Positions 1 to 8,690 of a stretch of 22,073 nt of DNA are shown piece after piece; within the stretch, counting starts at the first letter, position 1; the number at the start of each line of letters is the position of its first letter. The notes under the pieces are model-generated. The model was not told the DNA's origin. It did not search any database and saw only the letters and a program-made list of their open reading frames with translations. Source of the DNA: an uncultured Collinsella sp. (lineage in GTDB: Bacteria; Actinomycetota; Coriobacteriia; Coriobacteriales; Coriobacteriaceae); contig CAUGJN010000022.1 of NCBI GenBank assembly GCA_959599635.1, forward strand, positions 1 through 22,073, in the 5' to 3' direction. Made by a program: the position numbers and the translations under genes.

Positions 1-1415
1 GTCCAGCTAAAGTCCTGGCTCATGGCCTGCGTGACCAGTTGGTTCCAGGCATCGCGGTTGTCCCAGAACAGGCGTGCCGCGCGGAACACGGCGTCGCCCA
101 TCTCGTCGCCGTTAAAGTTACTAAACGAGAATCCCGTGCCCTCGCCGGTAAACTCGTTATACGGGATCACGGTGTCCTTCAGACCACCGGTCTCGCGCAC
201 GATGGGCAGGGTGCCGTAGCGCATGGCGATGATCTGCGACAGGCCGCAGGGCTCAAACTTCGACGGCATCAGGAACATGTCGGCGGCAGCATACATGCGC
301 TGCGACAGCGCCGGATCGAACTCGATGCGCGCGGCCATGGTGCCGGGGTACTTGTCCTGGAAGTAGCGCAGGCCGTCCTCGTAGTCGCGGTCGCCGGTGC
401 CCAGCACCGCCACCTGCACGCCGCCGGCCAGAATGCGGTCGAGCGCGTACATGACCAGGTCCATGCCCTTTTGGCGCGTCAGGCGCGTGACCATCACCAT
501 GAGCGGGCGGTCGTCGCGAACCTCGAGCCCCAGCTCTTCCTGCAGCTTGGCCTTGCACACGGCCTTGCCGGAACGGTCCTCCACGGTGTAGTTGGCGGCA
601 ATGCGCTTGTCGGTCGCCGGGTCAAAGCCTGCCACATCAATGCCGTTCAGGATGCCCTGCAGCGCATAGGAGCGCTCGCGCAGCACGCCGTCCAGGCCCT
701 CGCCAAACTCGGGCGTCTGGATCTCGTTGGCATAGGTGGGGCTCACCGTAGTGATGGCGTCGGCATAGCGCAGGGCGCCCAGCATGTAGTTGATGCTGCA
801 GGCGTCGCAACGCAGCTGCGAGGCGGCCGCCGGAATGTGCGCCACACCCAGGATGTCCTCCATCACGGTGTCGCTAAACTGGCCCTGGAACGCCACATTG
901 TGGATCGAGAACACGGTCTTGACGCGGTCGTACAGCGGCAGGCCCTGGTAGAACTCGCGCAAGAACACGGGCGCCAGTGCCGTTTGCCAGTCGTTGCAGT
1001 GCAGTATGTCGCACTCAAAGCCGGCCGGCAGGTGCTGCAGACTCTCGGTGATGGCCTTGGAGAAGAACGCAAAGCGCTCGCCGTCGTCAAAGAAGCCGTA
1101 CGGATAGTCGCGCGCAAAGTAGCGCTCGTTGTCCACGAACATATACGTGACGCCGTCGTGCTCGAGCTTCTCGAGTCCGCAGTACTCGTTGCGCCAGCCC
1201 AGGCTCACGTAAAAGTCGGAGAAGTGCTCCATCTGTGCCTTGTACTCGTCCTTGATGGTGGCGTACTTGGGCACCATCACGATAACCTCGGCGCCGGCGC
1301 GCACGAGCGCCGCAGGCAGCGAGCCCGCCACGTCGCCCAGGCCGCCGGTCTTCACAAACGGCGCGCACTCGGCCGAGGCAAACACGATCTGCATCTTTTT
1401 GCTGGAATCTGCCAT
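1..1415 (-). CDS. glgA: Glycogen synthase (ADP-glucose type), C-terminus cut by window edge
   Basis: Transfers glucose from ADP-glucose to the non-reducing end of alpha-1,4-glucan (GT5, GT-B fold, cytoplasmic). About 471 codons are visible. The N-terminus carries the family's K-T-G-G-L motif at K22-L26 followed by GDVAGSLP. A C-terminal-domain motif FEPCGLSQ has its glutamate at about E388, followed by RETGGLKDTV. Bacterial GlgA is usually about 475-490 residues, so only a few C-terminal residues should be missing. I chose the ATG at 1415 because GGGAG lies 5 nt upstream; an in-frame ATG at 1427 would put that Shine-Dalgarno inside the gene. It is the last visible gene of the glgBPCDA operon, 90 nt after glgD, and a strong stem-loop sits in that gap. 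Family assignment is secure. Confidence 0.95.
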   Translation of the reverse strand, partial: MADSSKKMQIVFASAECAPFVKTGGLGDVAGSLPAALVRAGAEVIVMVPKYATIKDEYKAQMEHFSDFYVSLGWRNEYCGLEKLEHDGVTYMFVDNERYFARDYPYGFFDDGERFAFFSKAITESLQHLPAGFECDILHCNDWQTALAPVFLREFYQGLPLYDRVKTVFSIHNVAFQGQFSDTVMEDILGVAHIPAAASQLRCDACSINYMLGALRYADAITTVSPTYANEIQTPEFGEGLDGVLRERSYALQGILNGIDVAGFDPATDKRIAANYTVEDRSGKAVCKAKLQEELGLEVRDDRPLMVMVTRLTRQKGMDLVMYALDRILAGGVQVAVLGTGDRDYEDGLRYFQDKYPGTMAARIEFDPALSQRMYAAADMFLMPSKFEPCGLSQIIAMRYGTLPIVRETGGLKDTVIPYNEFTGEGTGFSFSNFNGDEMGDAVFRAARLFWDNRDAWNQLVTQAMSQDFSW

Positions 1416-1438
1416 ATTGTCTCCCATGTTGCAATTCG

Positions 1439-1474
1439 AGAATAGCCGCCTGGCGCTAACCGGGCGGCTATTCT
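1439..1474. other. 12-bp stem-loop between glgD and glgA
   Basis: AGAATAGCCGCC at 1439-1450 is the exact reverse complement of 1463-1474, giving a 12-bp perfect stem with a 12-nt loop. Neither strand has a T-tract after the stem, so it does not look like an intrinsic terminator. It lies just upstream of the glgA ribosome binding site in the operon mRNA and could be a processing, stability or pausing element. Function is inferred from position only. Confidence 0.55.
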
Positions 1475-1505
1475 ACATGTTACGAGCGATGTTGCGGTGC
1501 CAACG

Positions 1506-2633
1506 TTAACGTACGATGGTGGTGTCGGAAGTTAACGGAGCCTTGCCCAGCACCAGGATGTTCTCGGGCGTGCCGCGAAGCTCGGTGTTGGTGGGAACCA
1601 CGTTGTTTTTGTCCAGAATGGCGTTCTCGACGCGGGCGCCGCTCTTGATGATGCAGCTCTGGTTGATGATCGAGTTGGTCACCGAAGCGCCTTCCTCGAC
1701 CACGACGCCACGCGACAAGATCGAATTGCGCACGGTGCCCTTGATGATGCAGCCGGCTGAGATGATCGAGTTGCACGCGTGGCTGCCGGTCGCATAGCGC
1801 GAAGGCGGCACGTCGTGAGCCTTGGTCAGGATCGGGCGCTCGGGGTCAAAGAGCTGGTCGGCGACGGTCTGGTCGAGCAGGTCCATGCTGCGGCGATACA
1901 GCGACTTCTCGCTAAACACGCCCACGACCTCGCCCTTGTACTCGTAGCTGCACACGTCGATGTTGCCAAAGTCGCCCTGGAGCGCCTCGAGCAGGTCCAG
2001 ATAGTCGGCGGCCTGGTAGTGGTCGATGATCTCGAGCAGCGTCTCGCGGTTGACGATGCAGCAGTCCATGGAGGCGTTGTCGCCGTACACGACGCCGGCG
2101 CTCACGCCCGTCAGGCGACCGTTCTCGTTAATCTCGAGCTTGGTCTCGTCATCGACGTTGCGCGTGGCCTTGCAGTACACCACGGTCATCTGGGCACCGG
2201 AGTTCTCGTGCGCCTCGATGATGGTGTTGAGGTCCATGTTAAAGATGATGTTGGTGCCCATCATCACGACATAGGGCTTCTCCGAGCGCTGGAACAGCGT
2301 CTTGTTGGAGATGATGTCGCGCAGCAGGAAGCGCATTCCGCCCTTGGTGGTGCCATACGCGTTGCCGGGCACCATGAACAGGCCGCCCTTCTTGCGGTCC
2401 AGGCCCCAGTCCTTGCCAGAGCCCACGTGGTCGATCAGCGAGCGGTAGTTGCCCGGCATGACGACGCCGACGGTCTTGATGCCGGCATTCATCATGTTGG
2501 ACAGCGGGAAGTCGATCAGGCGGTAGCGGCCCAAAAACGGAACGGACGCGATGGGGCGGTCCTTGAGCAGGACACTGCCGTAGGACGAAGAGTAGTTAGC
2601 GGTGATATAACCGATGGCCTTGCGATTGATCAT
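1506..2633 (-). CDS. glgD: GlgD, non-catalytic ADP-glucose pyrophosphorylase subunit
   Basis: Nucleotidyltransferase-fold paralogue of GlgC with a C-terminal left-handed beta-helix, 375 aa. In Firmicutes-type systems GlgD forms a hetero-oligomer with GlgC and modulates it. The sequence supports a non-catalytic role. The GlgC nucleotide-binding loop (A-G-G-Q-G-S-R-L) is replaced by a degenerate ANYSSSYGS segment. The GlgC S-G-D-H motif with D128 is G-T-N-I here, with Asn at the same residue number. The fold is kept: RYRLIDFPLSN, a GSGKDWGLD loop, and isoleucine/valine-rich hexapeptide repeats from about residue 290 (NSILSRGVVVEEGASV). The ATG at 2633 was chosen because it begins 4 nt after the glgC stop with GGGGGAA upstream; the longer open frame reaches back into glgC. 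Translational coupling to glgC is likely. Confidence 0.93.
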   Translation of the reverse strand: MINRKAIGYITANYSSSYGSVLLKDRPIASVPFLGRYRLIDFPLSNMMNAGIKTVGVVMPGNYRSLIDHVGSGKDWGLDRKKGGLFMVPGNAYGTTKGGMRFLLRDIISNKTLFQRSEKPYVVMMGTNIIFNMDLNTIIEAHENSGAQMTVVYCKATRNVDDETKLEINENGRLTGVSAGVVYGDNASMDCCIVNRETLLEIIDHYQAADYLDLLEALQGDFGNIDVCSYEYKGEVVGVFSEKSLYRRSMDLLDQTVADQLFDPERPILTKAHDVPPSRYATGSHACNSIISAGCIIKGTVRNSILSRGVVVEEGASVTNSIINQSCIIKSGARVENAILDKNNVVPTNTELRGTPENILVLGKAPLTSDTTIVR

Positions 2634-2637
2634 CGGA

Positions 2638-3786
2638 TCATTCCCCCTTCCCGATAACGACGTCATTTCCAACGACGGCCGTATCCTTGGTGGTATCGAC
2701 AGAGCCGAGCTTCACGCCCTCTTCGACCGTGGAGTTCTCGCCCAAAATAGCGCGGCAGATGTGCGCGCCGCTCTTAACGTGCGCACCCGGCAGCAGCACG
2801 GAGTCCTCGACCACGGCGCGCTCCTCGATGATGACATCGGTCGAAAGGATCGAGTGGCGAGCGGTGCCGTAGATCTTGCAGCCATTGGAGACCAGGCAGT
2901 CGTCTAGGCGGCCGTCCGGGCCAATGTAGTGCGGCGGACGCGTGGTGATGTTGGACATGATGGGGAAGTGCTTGTCGAACAGATCGAACTCGGGGTTGTT
3001 GCCCAACAGGTCCATCGAAGTCTCGTGGAAGCTGGCGATGGTGCCGACGTCCTTCCAAAAGCCGTGGAACTCGTAGCTGTACAGGCGCTTGCCCTCGCCG
3101 AGGAGCTTGGGGATGATGTCCTTACCAAAGTCGTGGCTCGAGCGCTGGTCCAGAGCGTCCTCTTCGAGCGCCTCGATCAGTACGTCGGCCGAGAAGATGT
3201 AGATGCCCATGGACGCGAGATTCGAATCGGGCTTATCGGGCTTCTCGGTGAACTTGGTGATGCGGCCGTCCTCGGGGTCGGTGGTCAGGATGCCAAAGCG
3301 GCTGGCCTCCTCCCACGGCACGGGCATAACGCTCACCGTGAGGTCGGCGTTGTTCTCAATGTGCGTCTTGAGCATCTTGCGGTAGTCCATGCGATACAGG
3401 TGATCGCCCGAAAGAATCAGGACGTACTTGGGGTCGTTGGCCTTGATGTAGTCGAGGTTCTGCGTAATGGCGTCGGCCGTGCCCGCATACCAGGCGCCGC
3501 CGGTCTGCGTCTCGTACGGCGGCAGGATCGACACGCCGCCGTCGCGGCTGTCCAGATCCCACGCCTCGCCGGAGCCCACGTAGGCATGCAGCAGGTAGGG
3601 ACGGTACTGCGTCAGAACGCCCACCGTGTCGATGCCCGAGTTGGAGCAGTTGGACAGCGAAAAGTCGATAATGCGGAACTTGCCACCAAAGCTAACCGCC
3701 GGCTTGGCGATCTTTTGGGTGAGTGCCCCCAATCGGCTGCCCTGTCCTCCTGCGAGGAGCATCGCGATGCATTCTTTCTTACTCAT
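2638..3786 (-). CDS. glgC: Glucose-1-phosphate adenylyltransferase, catalytic subunit
   Basis: Makes ADP-glucose from glucose-1-phosphate and ATP, the committed step of bacterial glycogen synthesis. It has 382 aa, a typical size. The N-terminal nucleotide-binding loop LLAGGQGSRLG (G13-L19) is intact, followed by KPAVSFGGKFRIIDFSLSN. The metal/substrate motif LSGDHLYRMDY has D128, and FTEKP plus the GFWKDVGT region are present. A left-handed beta-helix with hexapeptide repeats forms roughly residues 285-380. The ATG at 3786 has AGAAGGAG just upstream. It lies 106 nt after glgP and 4 nt before glgD, so GlgC and GlgD are probably made in a fixed ratio. Confidence 0.96.
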   Translation of the reverse strand: MSKKECIAMLLAGGQGSRLGALTQKIAKPAVSFGGKFRIIDFSLSNCSNSGIDTVGVLTQYRPYLLHAYVGSGEAWDLDSRDGGVSILPPYETQTGGAWYAGTADAITQNLDYIKANDPKYVLILSGDHLYRMDYRKMLKTHIENNADLTVSVMPVPWEEASRFGILTTDPEDGRITKFTEKPDKPDSNLASMGIYIFSADVLIEALEEDALDQRSSHDFGKDIIPKLLGEGKRLYSYEFHGFWKDVGTIASFHETSMDLLGNNPEFDLFDKHFPIMSNITTRPPHYIGPDGRLDDCLVSNGCKIYGTARHSILSTDVIIEERAVVEDSVLLPGAHVKSGAHICRAILGENSTVEEGVKLGSVDTTKDTAVVGNDVVIGKGE

Positions 3787-3826
3787 CGATTTCTCCTTCT
3801 GTCATCGATGTTCCTAAACCCATTAG

Positions 3827-3857
3827 CGACGGGCGCGGCGCTCGGTCGCACCCGTCG
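3827..3857. other. Weak stem-loop between glgP and glgC
   Basis: CGACGGG at 3827-3833 pairs with CCCGTCG at 3851-3857, with two further GC pairs after one mismatch. There is no T-tract on the minus strand, so termination is unlikely. A role in partial attenuation or mRNA processing between glgP and glgC is possible but unproven. Confidence 0.3.
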
Positions 3858-3892
3858 AGTAATGCCGTGCGTCAAAGGGAGCTCGCGCGCCT

Positions 3893-6319
3893 TTACGCGT
3901 GCCAGATCTCGTCGCGGTACTCGCGAATGGTGCGGTCGCTCGAGAACCAGCCGGAGGAGGCGGTGTTGAGCAGGGCCTTGCGGTTCCAGGTCTCCTGGTC
4001 GCCGTAGCTGTTCGTGAGCTTCTCCCAGGCGTCGACGTAGCTGCGGAAGTCGGCCATGACCAGGTCGGGGTCGTTGTTGTTCATGAGCTCGTTGTAGATG
4101 CTCTCGAAGTTGCCCGAAAGACCCGCAAAGGTGTTGTCCTTGAGCTCGTCCATCACGCGGCCCAGACGCTCGCGATCGTTGTTGAGCGTATCCCACGCAA
4201 AGTAGCTGTTCGACGCCCAGAGCTGCTCGACCTCGGGAGCGGTCAGGCCAAAGATGGCCTCGTTCTCGCGGCCGGCCAGGTCGGCAATCTCGATGTTGGC
4301 GCCGTCGAGGGTGCCCAGCGTAATGGCGCCGTTCATCATGAGCTTCATGTTGGACGTGCCCGAGGCCTCCTTGCCGGCCGTGGAGATCTGCTCCGAGATC
4401 TCGGCGGCGGGGTAGATGAGCTGGGCGTTGCTCACGCGGAAGTTGGGGATAAAGCAGACCTTCATGACCTCGTTCACGCGGGCATCGTTGTTGATGACGT
4501 CGGCCACGGAGTTAATGAGGCGGATGGTCTCCTTGGCGAAGGTATAGCTCGAGGCAGCCTTGCCGCTAAAGATGAAGGTCGTCGGCGTCACGTGGAAGTT
4601 GGGGTCGGCGATGCGACGGTTGTAGATGTCCATCACCTTCATGATGTTCATGAGCTGGCGCTTGTAGGCATGGAAGCGCTTTACCTGGACATCGAAGACG
4701 GTGTTGGGGTCAATAACCAGACCGGTCTCGGCCTTGACGTAGGCGGCCAGACGCTCCTTGTTGGCGCGCTTGGAGGCACCCACGGCCTTCAGGAACTCGG
4801 TGTCGTCCTTAAACTCCTTGAGTTTCTCAAGCTCAAAGGCGTCTTTGAGCCAGCCATCGCCAATGGCCTCGGTCACGAGCCTGGCGTAGGTGGGGTTGGC
4901 CTCGGCAAAGAAGCGACGGTGCGAGATGCCGTTGGTCTTGTTGTTGAACTTCTCGGGCGTCAGGGCATAGAAGTCCTTGAGCACGATGTTCTTGATGATG
5001 TCGGAATGGATCTTGGCCACGCCGTTGACGCTGTGGCTGCAGATCACAGACAGGTTGGCCATGCGAATCTCGCCGTCCCACAGGATGGCGGTCTGGCGCA
5101 GACGCTCCTGCCAGCCCTCCTGCGTGGTGTCGAAAGACTCGTGCCAACGACGGCTGATCTCGTCGATGATCTGGTACACGCGGGGGAGGAGCTTGGAGAA
5201 CGTGCCGATAGGCCACTTCTCCAAGGCCTCGGGCAGGATGGTGTGGTTGGTGTAGCTCACGACTTGCGTCACGATGTTCCAGGCGTCATCCCACTCGAGC
5301 TTCTTCTCGTCGATGAGGATACGCATGAGCTCGGGGCCGCACATGGCGGGGTGGGTATCGTTGGTGTGGATGGCTACAAACTGCGGCAGCAGCTCCCAGT
5401 TCGCGCCGTGCTCCTTCTCAAAGGTGTCGAGCAGGCTGTAGATACCGGCCGAAACAAACAGGTACTCCTGCTTCAGGCGCAGCAGACGGCCGTGCTCGCC
5501 GGCGTCGTTAGGGTAGAGGATGGCGCTGATGGCCTCGGCCTCAGCGCGCTCGGCATCGGCCTGGGCATAGTCGCCGCGGTTGAAGGCCTCCAGATCAAAG
5601 TGCTCCTCGACCGGCTCGGCGGCCCAGACGCGCAGCTTGTTGACGGTTTCGCCGGCATAGCCCACGACGGGGATGTCATAAGGGACGGCCAGGATGTCCT
5701 GCGTGTCTACCGTGCGGTAGAACGTGCGGCCGTTCTCCTCAAAGCCCTCGACGCGGCCGCCAAACTTAATGGTCACGGCCTTATCCTGACGACGGACCTC
5801 CCAGGGATAGCCGTGGGTGAGCCACTCGTCGGTGGCCTCGACCTGGCTGCCGTTGACGATCTCCTGCTTAAACAGACCGTAACGGTAGCGCATGCCGTTG
5901 CCGTAGCCGGCGATGCCCTCGGCTGCCATGGAATCCAAGAAGCATGCGGCCAGGCGGCCCAAGCCACCGTTGCCCAGCGCCGGATCGGGCTCCTGGTTCT
6001 CGATGACGGACAGATCAAAGCCCATGTCGTCGAGCGCCTCGGCGACCATGTCGCGCACGCCAAAGTTGAGCAGGTAGTTGTCGAGCAGGCGGCCGATCAA
6101 AAACTCGATCGAGAAGTAGTACACGCGCTTTTTGCCCTCGGCGGTGACGCGGGCGTCACTCTTGGTGGCAACGGTGCGCGCCTTCTCGGCCACGAGCTTG
6201 GCCAGGGCGTTAAAGCGGTCGAGGTCGCTGGCGGCCTCGACGCTCTTGCCGCTGATGCTCATGACGGCATCGCGATAGAGCTCGGTAAACTCCTGCTTGT
6301 TGTCGAAGATCTTATTCAT
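3893..6319 (-). CDS. glgP: Glycogen/alpha-glucan phosphorylase
   Basis: Phosphorolytic removal of glucose-1-phosphate from alpha-1,4-glucan ends; PLP-dependent, GT35, cytoplasmic. At 808 aa it matches the bacterial GlgP/MalP family. The PLP-lysine motif is clear: EASGTSNMKLMMNGAITLG with K659 as the Schiff-base lysine. Other family blocks are NGGLGRLAACFLDSMA near residues 115-130, an IHTNDTHPAMCGPELMR block, and KRFHAYKRQLMN. The ATG at 6319 has AAAGGAA just upstream. That Shine-Dalgarno sits in one arm of a possible small hairpin (6322-6326 with 6350-6354). It lies between glgB and glgC in the operon, so synthesis and breakdown are co-transcribed. Maltodextrin versus glycogen preference cannot be read from sequence. 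Confidence 0.96.
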   Translation of the reverse strand: MNKIFDNKQEFTELYRDAVMSISGKSVEAASDLDRFNALAKLVAEKARTVATKSDARVTAEGKKRVYYFSIEFLIGRLLDNYLLNFGVRDMVAEALDDMGFDLSVIENQEPDPALGNGGLGRLAACFLDSMAAEGIAGYGNGMRYRYGLFKQEIVNGSQVEATDEWLTHGYPWEVRRQDKAVTIKFGGRVEGFEENGRTFYRTVDTQDILAVPYDIPVVGYAGETVNKLRVWAAEPVEEHFDLEAFNRGDYAQADAERAEAEAISAILYPNDAGEHGRLLRLKQEYLFVSAGIYSLLDTFEKEHGANWELLPQFVAIHTNDTHPAMCGPELMRILIDEKKLEWDDAWNIVTQVVSYTNHTILPEALEKWPIGTFSKLLPRVYQIIDEISRRWHESFDTTQEGWQERLRQTAILWDGEIRMANLSVICSHSVNGVAKIHSDIIKNIVLKDFYALTPEKFNNKTNGISHRRFFAEANPTYARLVTEAIGDGWLKDAFELEKLKEFKDDTEFLKAVGASKRANKERLAAYVKAETGLVIDPNTVFDVQVKRFHAYKRQLMNIMKVMDIYNRRIADPNFHVTPTTFIFSGKAASSYTFAKETIRLINSVADVINNDARVNEVMKVCFIPNFRVSNAQLIYPAAEISEQISTAGKEASGTSNMKLMMNGAITLGTLDGANIEIADLAGRENEAIFGLTAPEVEQLWASNSYFAWDTLNNDRERLGRVMDELKDNTFAGLSGNFESIYNELMNNNDPDLVMADFRSYVDAWEKLTNSYGDQETWNRKALLNTASSGWFSSDRTIREYRDEIWHA

Positions 6320-6373
6320 ACGTTCCTTTCCCCCGGGGATGTTTCTCCCGGAACGGTTATGACATGTATCCTA

Positions 6374-6388
6374 CGCCCCCGCGGGGCG
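6374..6388. other. GC-rich stem-loop between glgB and glgP
   Basis: CGCCCC at 6374-6379 pairs with GGGGCG at 6383-6388 around a CGC loop. On the minus strand it is not followed by a T-run, so it is a poor terminator candidate. A 12-nt perfect palindrome (TTACAGCTGTAA, 6394-6405) lies next to it, just after the glgB stop codon. These could stabilise the glgB 3' end or define a processing site. Confidence 0.35.
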
Positions 6389-6413
6389 GTTAATTACAGC
6401 TGTAACGGTTTTG

Positions 6414-6640
6414 TTACGCATCCTTGGCAGACGGCTTAACAGAAGCAGACTTGGCCTTGGTAGCGGCCTTTTTGGCAGCCGGTTTCTTGGCTGCGGCCTT
6501 AGCAGCGGGCTTTGCGGCAGCCTTGGCCTTGGCCTTGGTCGTCGTGGCCTTCGCCTTAGCCGGAGCCTTCTTGGCAGCCGCAGGCTTGGGCTTCACCGAG
6601 GACGCCCGCTTGCGCGTCGCCTTCTTGGGCTCCTCGACCA
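6414..6640 (-). repeat. Low-complexity Lys/Ala coding repeat (GlgB tail)
   Basis: The 3' end of glgB is made of imperfect repeats encoding AAKKPA, AAKP and KAKA units. The DNA is dominated by GCC/GCA alanine and AAG lysine codons. Such tracts resemble eukaryotic H1 tails, Pseudomonas AlgP and actinobacterial HupB tails, and commonly change length between strains by slippage. The tail should be strongly positive and disordered. Confidence 0.75.
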
Positions 6641-8690
6641 CAGGCGGCTTATAGCTGCTGGGGCCGAGGAGCTTAAGCACCACGCCAGCCAGCCCGGGCA
6701 CCTTAATCTCGATGGAGTCCATCTGCCCGTTCCAGGGATAGGGCTCGCTCGAGCAGGTGTAAGGCTCTTCGCCGGCATAGCCGCTGCCGCCAAACTCGGG
6801 ACGGTCGGAGTCAAAGATGACCTCCCAGTCACCCTCGCGCGGCACGCCCACGCGGAAGCTCTCGTAGCTCGCCGGGTCAAAGTTAATCAGGATCACTAGG
6901 TCGTCATCGACGTCCTCGCCCTGGCGCACAAAGCTCACGATGGACTGCTTGGAGTTGTCCGCGTCGATCCAGGTAAAGCCGTCGTCGGTGTAGCCGCGCT
7001 CGTACAGGGCGGGCTCGGCGGTGTAAAGGTGGTTGAGCGCCTTGATAAACGCCTGATGATGACGGTGGGTCTCGTACTCCTCGGTCAGGAACCACTGGAT
7101 GGACTCGTAGTAGCGCCACTCAATAAACTGGCCGATCTCGTTGCCCATAAAGTTGAGCTTGGCACCGGGGTGCGTCATCTGGTAGAAGGCCAGCGTGCGC
7201 AGGCCGGCAAACTGGCGCCACCAGTCGCCCGGCATGCGGCCGATCAGCGAGCACTTGCCGTGCACGACCTCGTCGTGGCTCAGCGGGCAAATAAAGTTCT
7301 CGGTAAAGGCGTACATGATGGAGAACGTGAGCAGCCCGTGGTTGCCGGGGCGCCACGGAAAATCGGTCTGCATGTAGTGCAGGGTGTCGTTCATCCAGCC
7401 CATGTCCCACTTGTAGTGGAAGCCCAGGCCGCCGTCCTGCGGCGGATAGGTCACGAGCGGCCACGCGGTGGACTCCTCGGCCATCATCATCACGTCGGGG
7501 AAGTGGGCCTCCACAGCGCAGTTGACCTGGCGGATAAACGCGCTGGCGTCCAGGTCCTCCTCGGTACCGTACTTGTTGAACTTCTTTTGGCCGGGATCAT
7601 CAATGCCAAAGTTGAGGTACAGCATGCTGGACACGCCGTCCATGCGAATGCCGTCAACATGGAAGTTCTCGAGCCAGTACAGCACGTTGGAGACCAGAAA
7701 GGAGCGGACCTCGCCACGGGCGAAGTCGAACTTGTGCGTGCCCCAGTTGGGGTGAATCTCGTGCTCAAACAGCATATGGCCGTTAAAGGTAGCAAGGCCG
7801 TGGGAGTCGGCGCAAAAACCGCCGGGCACCCAGTCCATGATCACACCGATGCCCGCCTCGTGGCACGCATCGATAAAGTGCATGAGTTGCTGCGGGTCGC
7901 CATAGCGCGACGTGGCGGCATAGTAGCCGGTCGTCTGGTAGCCCCAGGAACCATCGAAGGGATGCTCCATGAGCGGCATGACCTCGATATGCGTGTAGCC
8001 CATGTCGCGCACGTAGTCCACGAGCTCCACCGACAGGTCGTCGTAGGTGTAAAACTCGCCGCGCTGCGCGGGGAAGGGGTCCATGGGGCCTGGGTAGTTG
8101 CCGTACTCGTCCGGCTCGCCCTGCGGCGCATCGCCGTGGCGCTTCCACGAGCCAATATGCACCTCGTAGATGTTGAGCGGCTGCGACATGTGGTTGTGGC
8201 CAGCGCGGCGCTTGAGCCATGCGGCGTCGTTCCACTTATAGCCGTCGAGTGTCCACAGCGCGCTCGCCGTTCCAGGAGGGCACTCGGCCTTAAAGGCATA
8301 CGGATCGGCCTTGTAGAGCTTTTCGCCCTCGTTGGTCTCGATAAGGTATTTATAGAGCTGACCTTGTTCTGCGCCAGGAATAAAGCCTTCCCAAATAGCG
8401 CTCGTATGCACGGGCACCAGAGGGTTGGCTTCCTCATCCCAGTCGTTAAATTCACCAATGACATGCACGCTCTTTACATCGGGCGCCCAAACGCAAAAGC
8501 GCCAGCCGCGCGTACGGTTCTGCGTGTCGGGGTGCGCGCCCATCTTTTCCCAGCTGCGCTCCCACGTGCCGATGCCAAATAGATAGACATCGTCCTTGGT
8601 GAGCTCCGGTGCGTGCGGGGCGGCTTTACGGGTTGCGGGCTTTTTAGCCGTTGGCTTTAGCTTTGTATCGCTCACGTTTGATCCCATCAT
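6414..8690 (-). CDS. glgB: 1,4-alpha-glucan branching enzyme with Lys/Ala-rich C-terminal tail
   Basis: Cuts alpha-1,4 chains and re-attaches them as alpha-1,6 branches (GH13). It is 758 aa from the ATG at 8690. A short basic stretch (residues about 8-25) is followed by a CBM48-like N-domain (WRFCVWAPDVKSVHVIGEFNDWD), then the GH13 barrel. Nucleophile D351 is in DGIRMDGVSSMLY, the general acid is E405 in MAEESTAWP, and H472-D473 are in LSHDEVVHGK. The conserved region-I histidine (DWVPGHF in E. coli GlgB) is Gly at residue 291 (DWVPGGF). From about residue 684 to the end the protein is a Lys/Ala/Pro-rich tail of histone-H1/AlgP type, absent from ordinary GlgB. The start is uncertain: a second ATG at 8687 and a GTG at 8675 are possible, and none has a strong Shine-Dalgarno. 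First gene of the glycogen operon. Confidence 0.94.
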   Translation of the reverse strand: MMGSNVSDTKLKPTAKKPATRKAAPHAPELTKDDVYLFGIGTWERSWEKMGAHPDTQNRTRGWRFCVWAPDVKSVHVIGEFNDWDEEANPLVPVHTSAIWEGFIPGAEQGQLYKYLIETNEGEKLYKADPYAFKAECPPGTASALWTLDGYKWNDAAWLKRRAGHNHMSQPLNIYEVHIGSWKRHGDAPQGEPDEYGNYPGPMDPFPAQRGEFYTYDDLSVELVDYVRDMGYTHIEVMPLMEHPFDGSWGYQTTGYYAATSRYGDPQQLMHFIDACHEAGIGVIMDWVPGGFCADSHGLATFNGHMLFEHEIHPNWGTHKFDFARGEVRSFLVSNVLYWLENFHVDGIRMDGVSSMLYLNFGIDDPGQKKFNKYGTEEDLDASAFIRQVNCAVEAHFPDVMMMAEESTAWPLVTYPPQDGGLGFHYKWDMGWMNDTLHYMQTDFPWRPGNHGLLTFSIMYAFTENFICPLSHDEVVHGKCSLIGRMPGDWWRQFAGLRTLAFYQMTHPGAKLNFMGNEIGQFIEWRYYESIQWFLTEEYETHRHHQAFIKALNHLYTAEPALYERGYTDDGFTWIDADNSKQSIVSFVRQGEDVDDDLVILINFDPASYESFRVGVPREGDWEVIFDSDRPEFGGSGYAGEEPYTCSSEPYPWNGQMDSIEIKVPGLAGVVLKLLGPSSYKPPVVEEPKKATRKRASSVKPKPAAAKKAPAKAKATTTKAKAKAAAKPAAKAAAKKPAAKKAATKAKSASVKPSAKDA

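Noticed and set aside
39..1445. 468-codon plus-strand open frame
   Set aside because: It is the antisense shadow of glgA. High GC lowers stop frequency in the complementary frame, and its translation is repetitive H/V/A/L-rich with no family.
6374..6388. GC-rich hairpin after glgB as a terminator
   Set aside because: No T-tract on the minus strand and glgP follows in the same direction, so a true terminator is unlikely.
3899..6439. 846-codon plus-strand open frame
   Set aside because: Antisense of glgP over its whole length. The protein is low-complexity (V/L/G/D/H) and glgP is unmistakable, so this is a codon-bias artefact.
7029..8582. 517-codon plus-strand open frame
   Set aside because: Antisense shadow of glgB with no recognisable domain.
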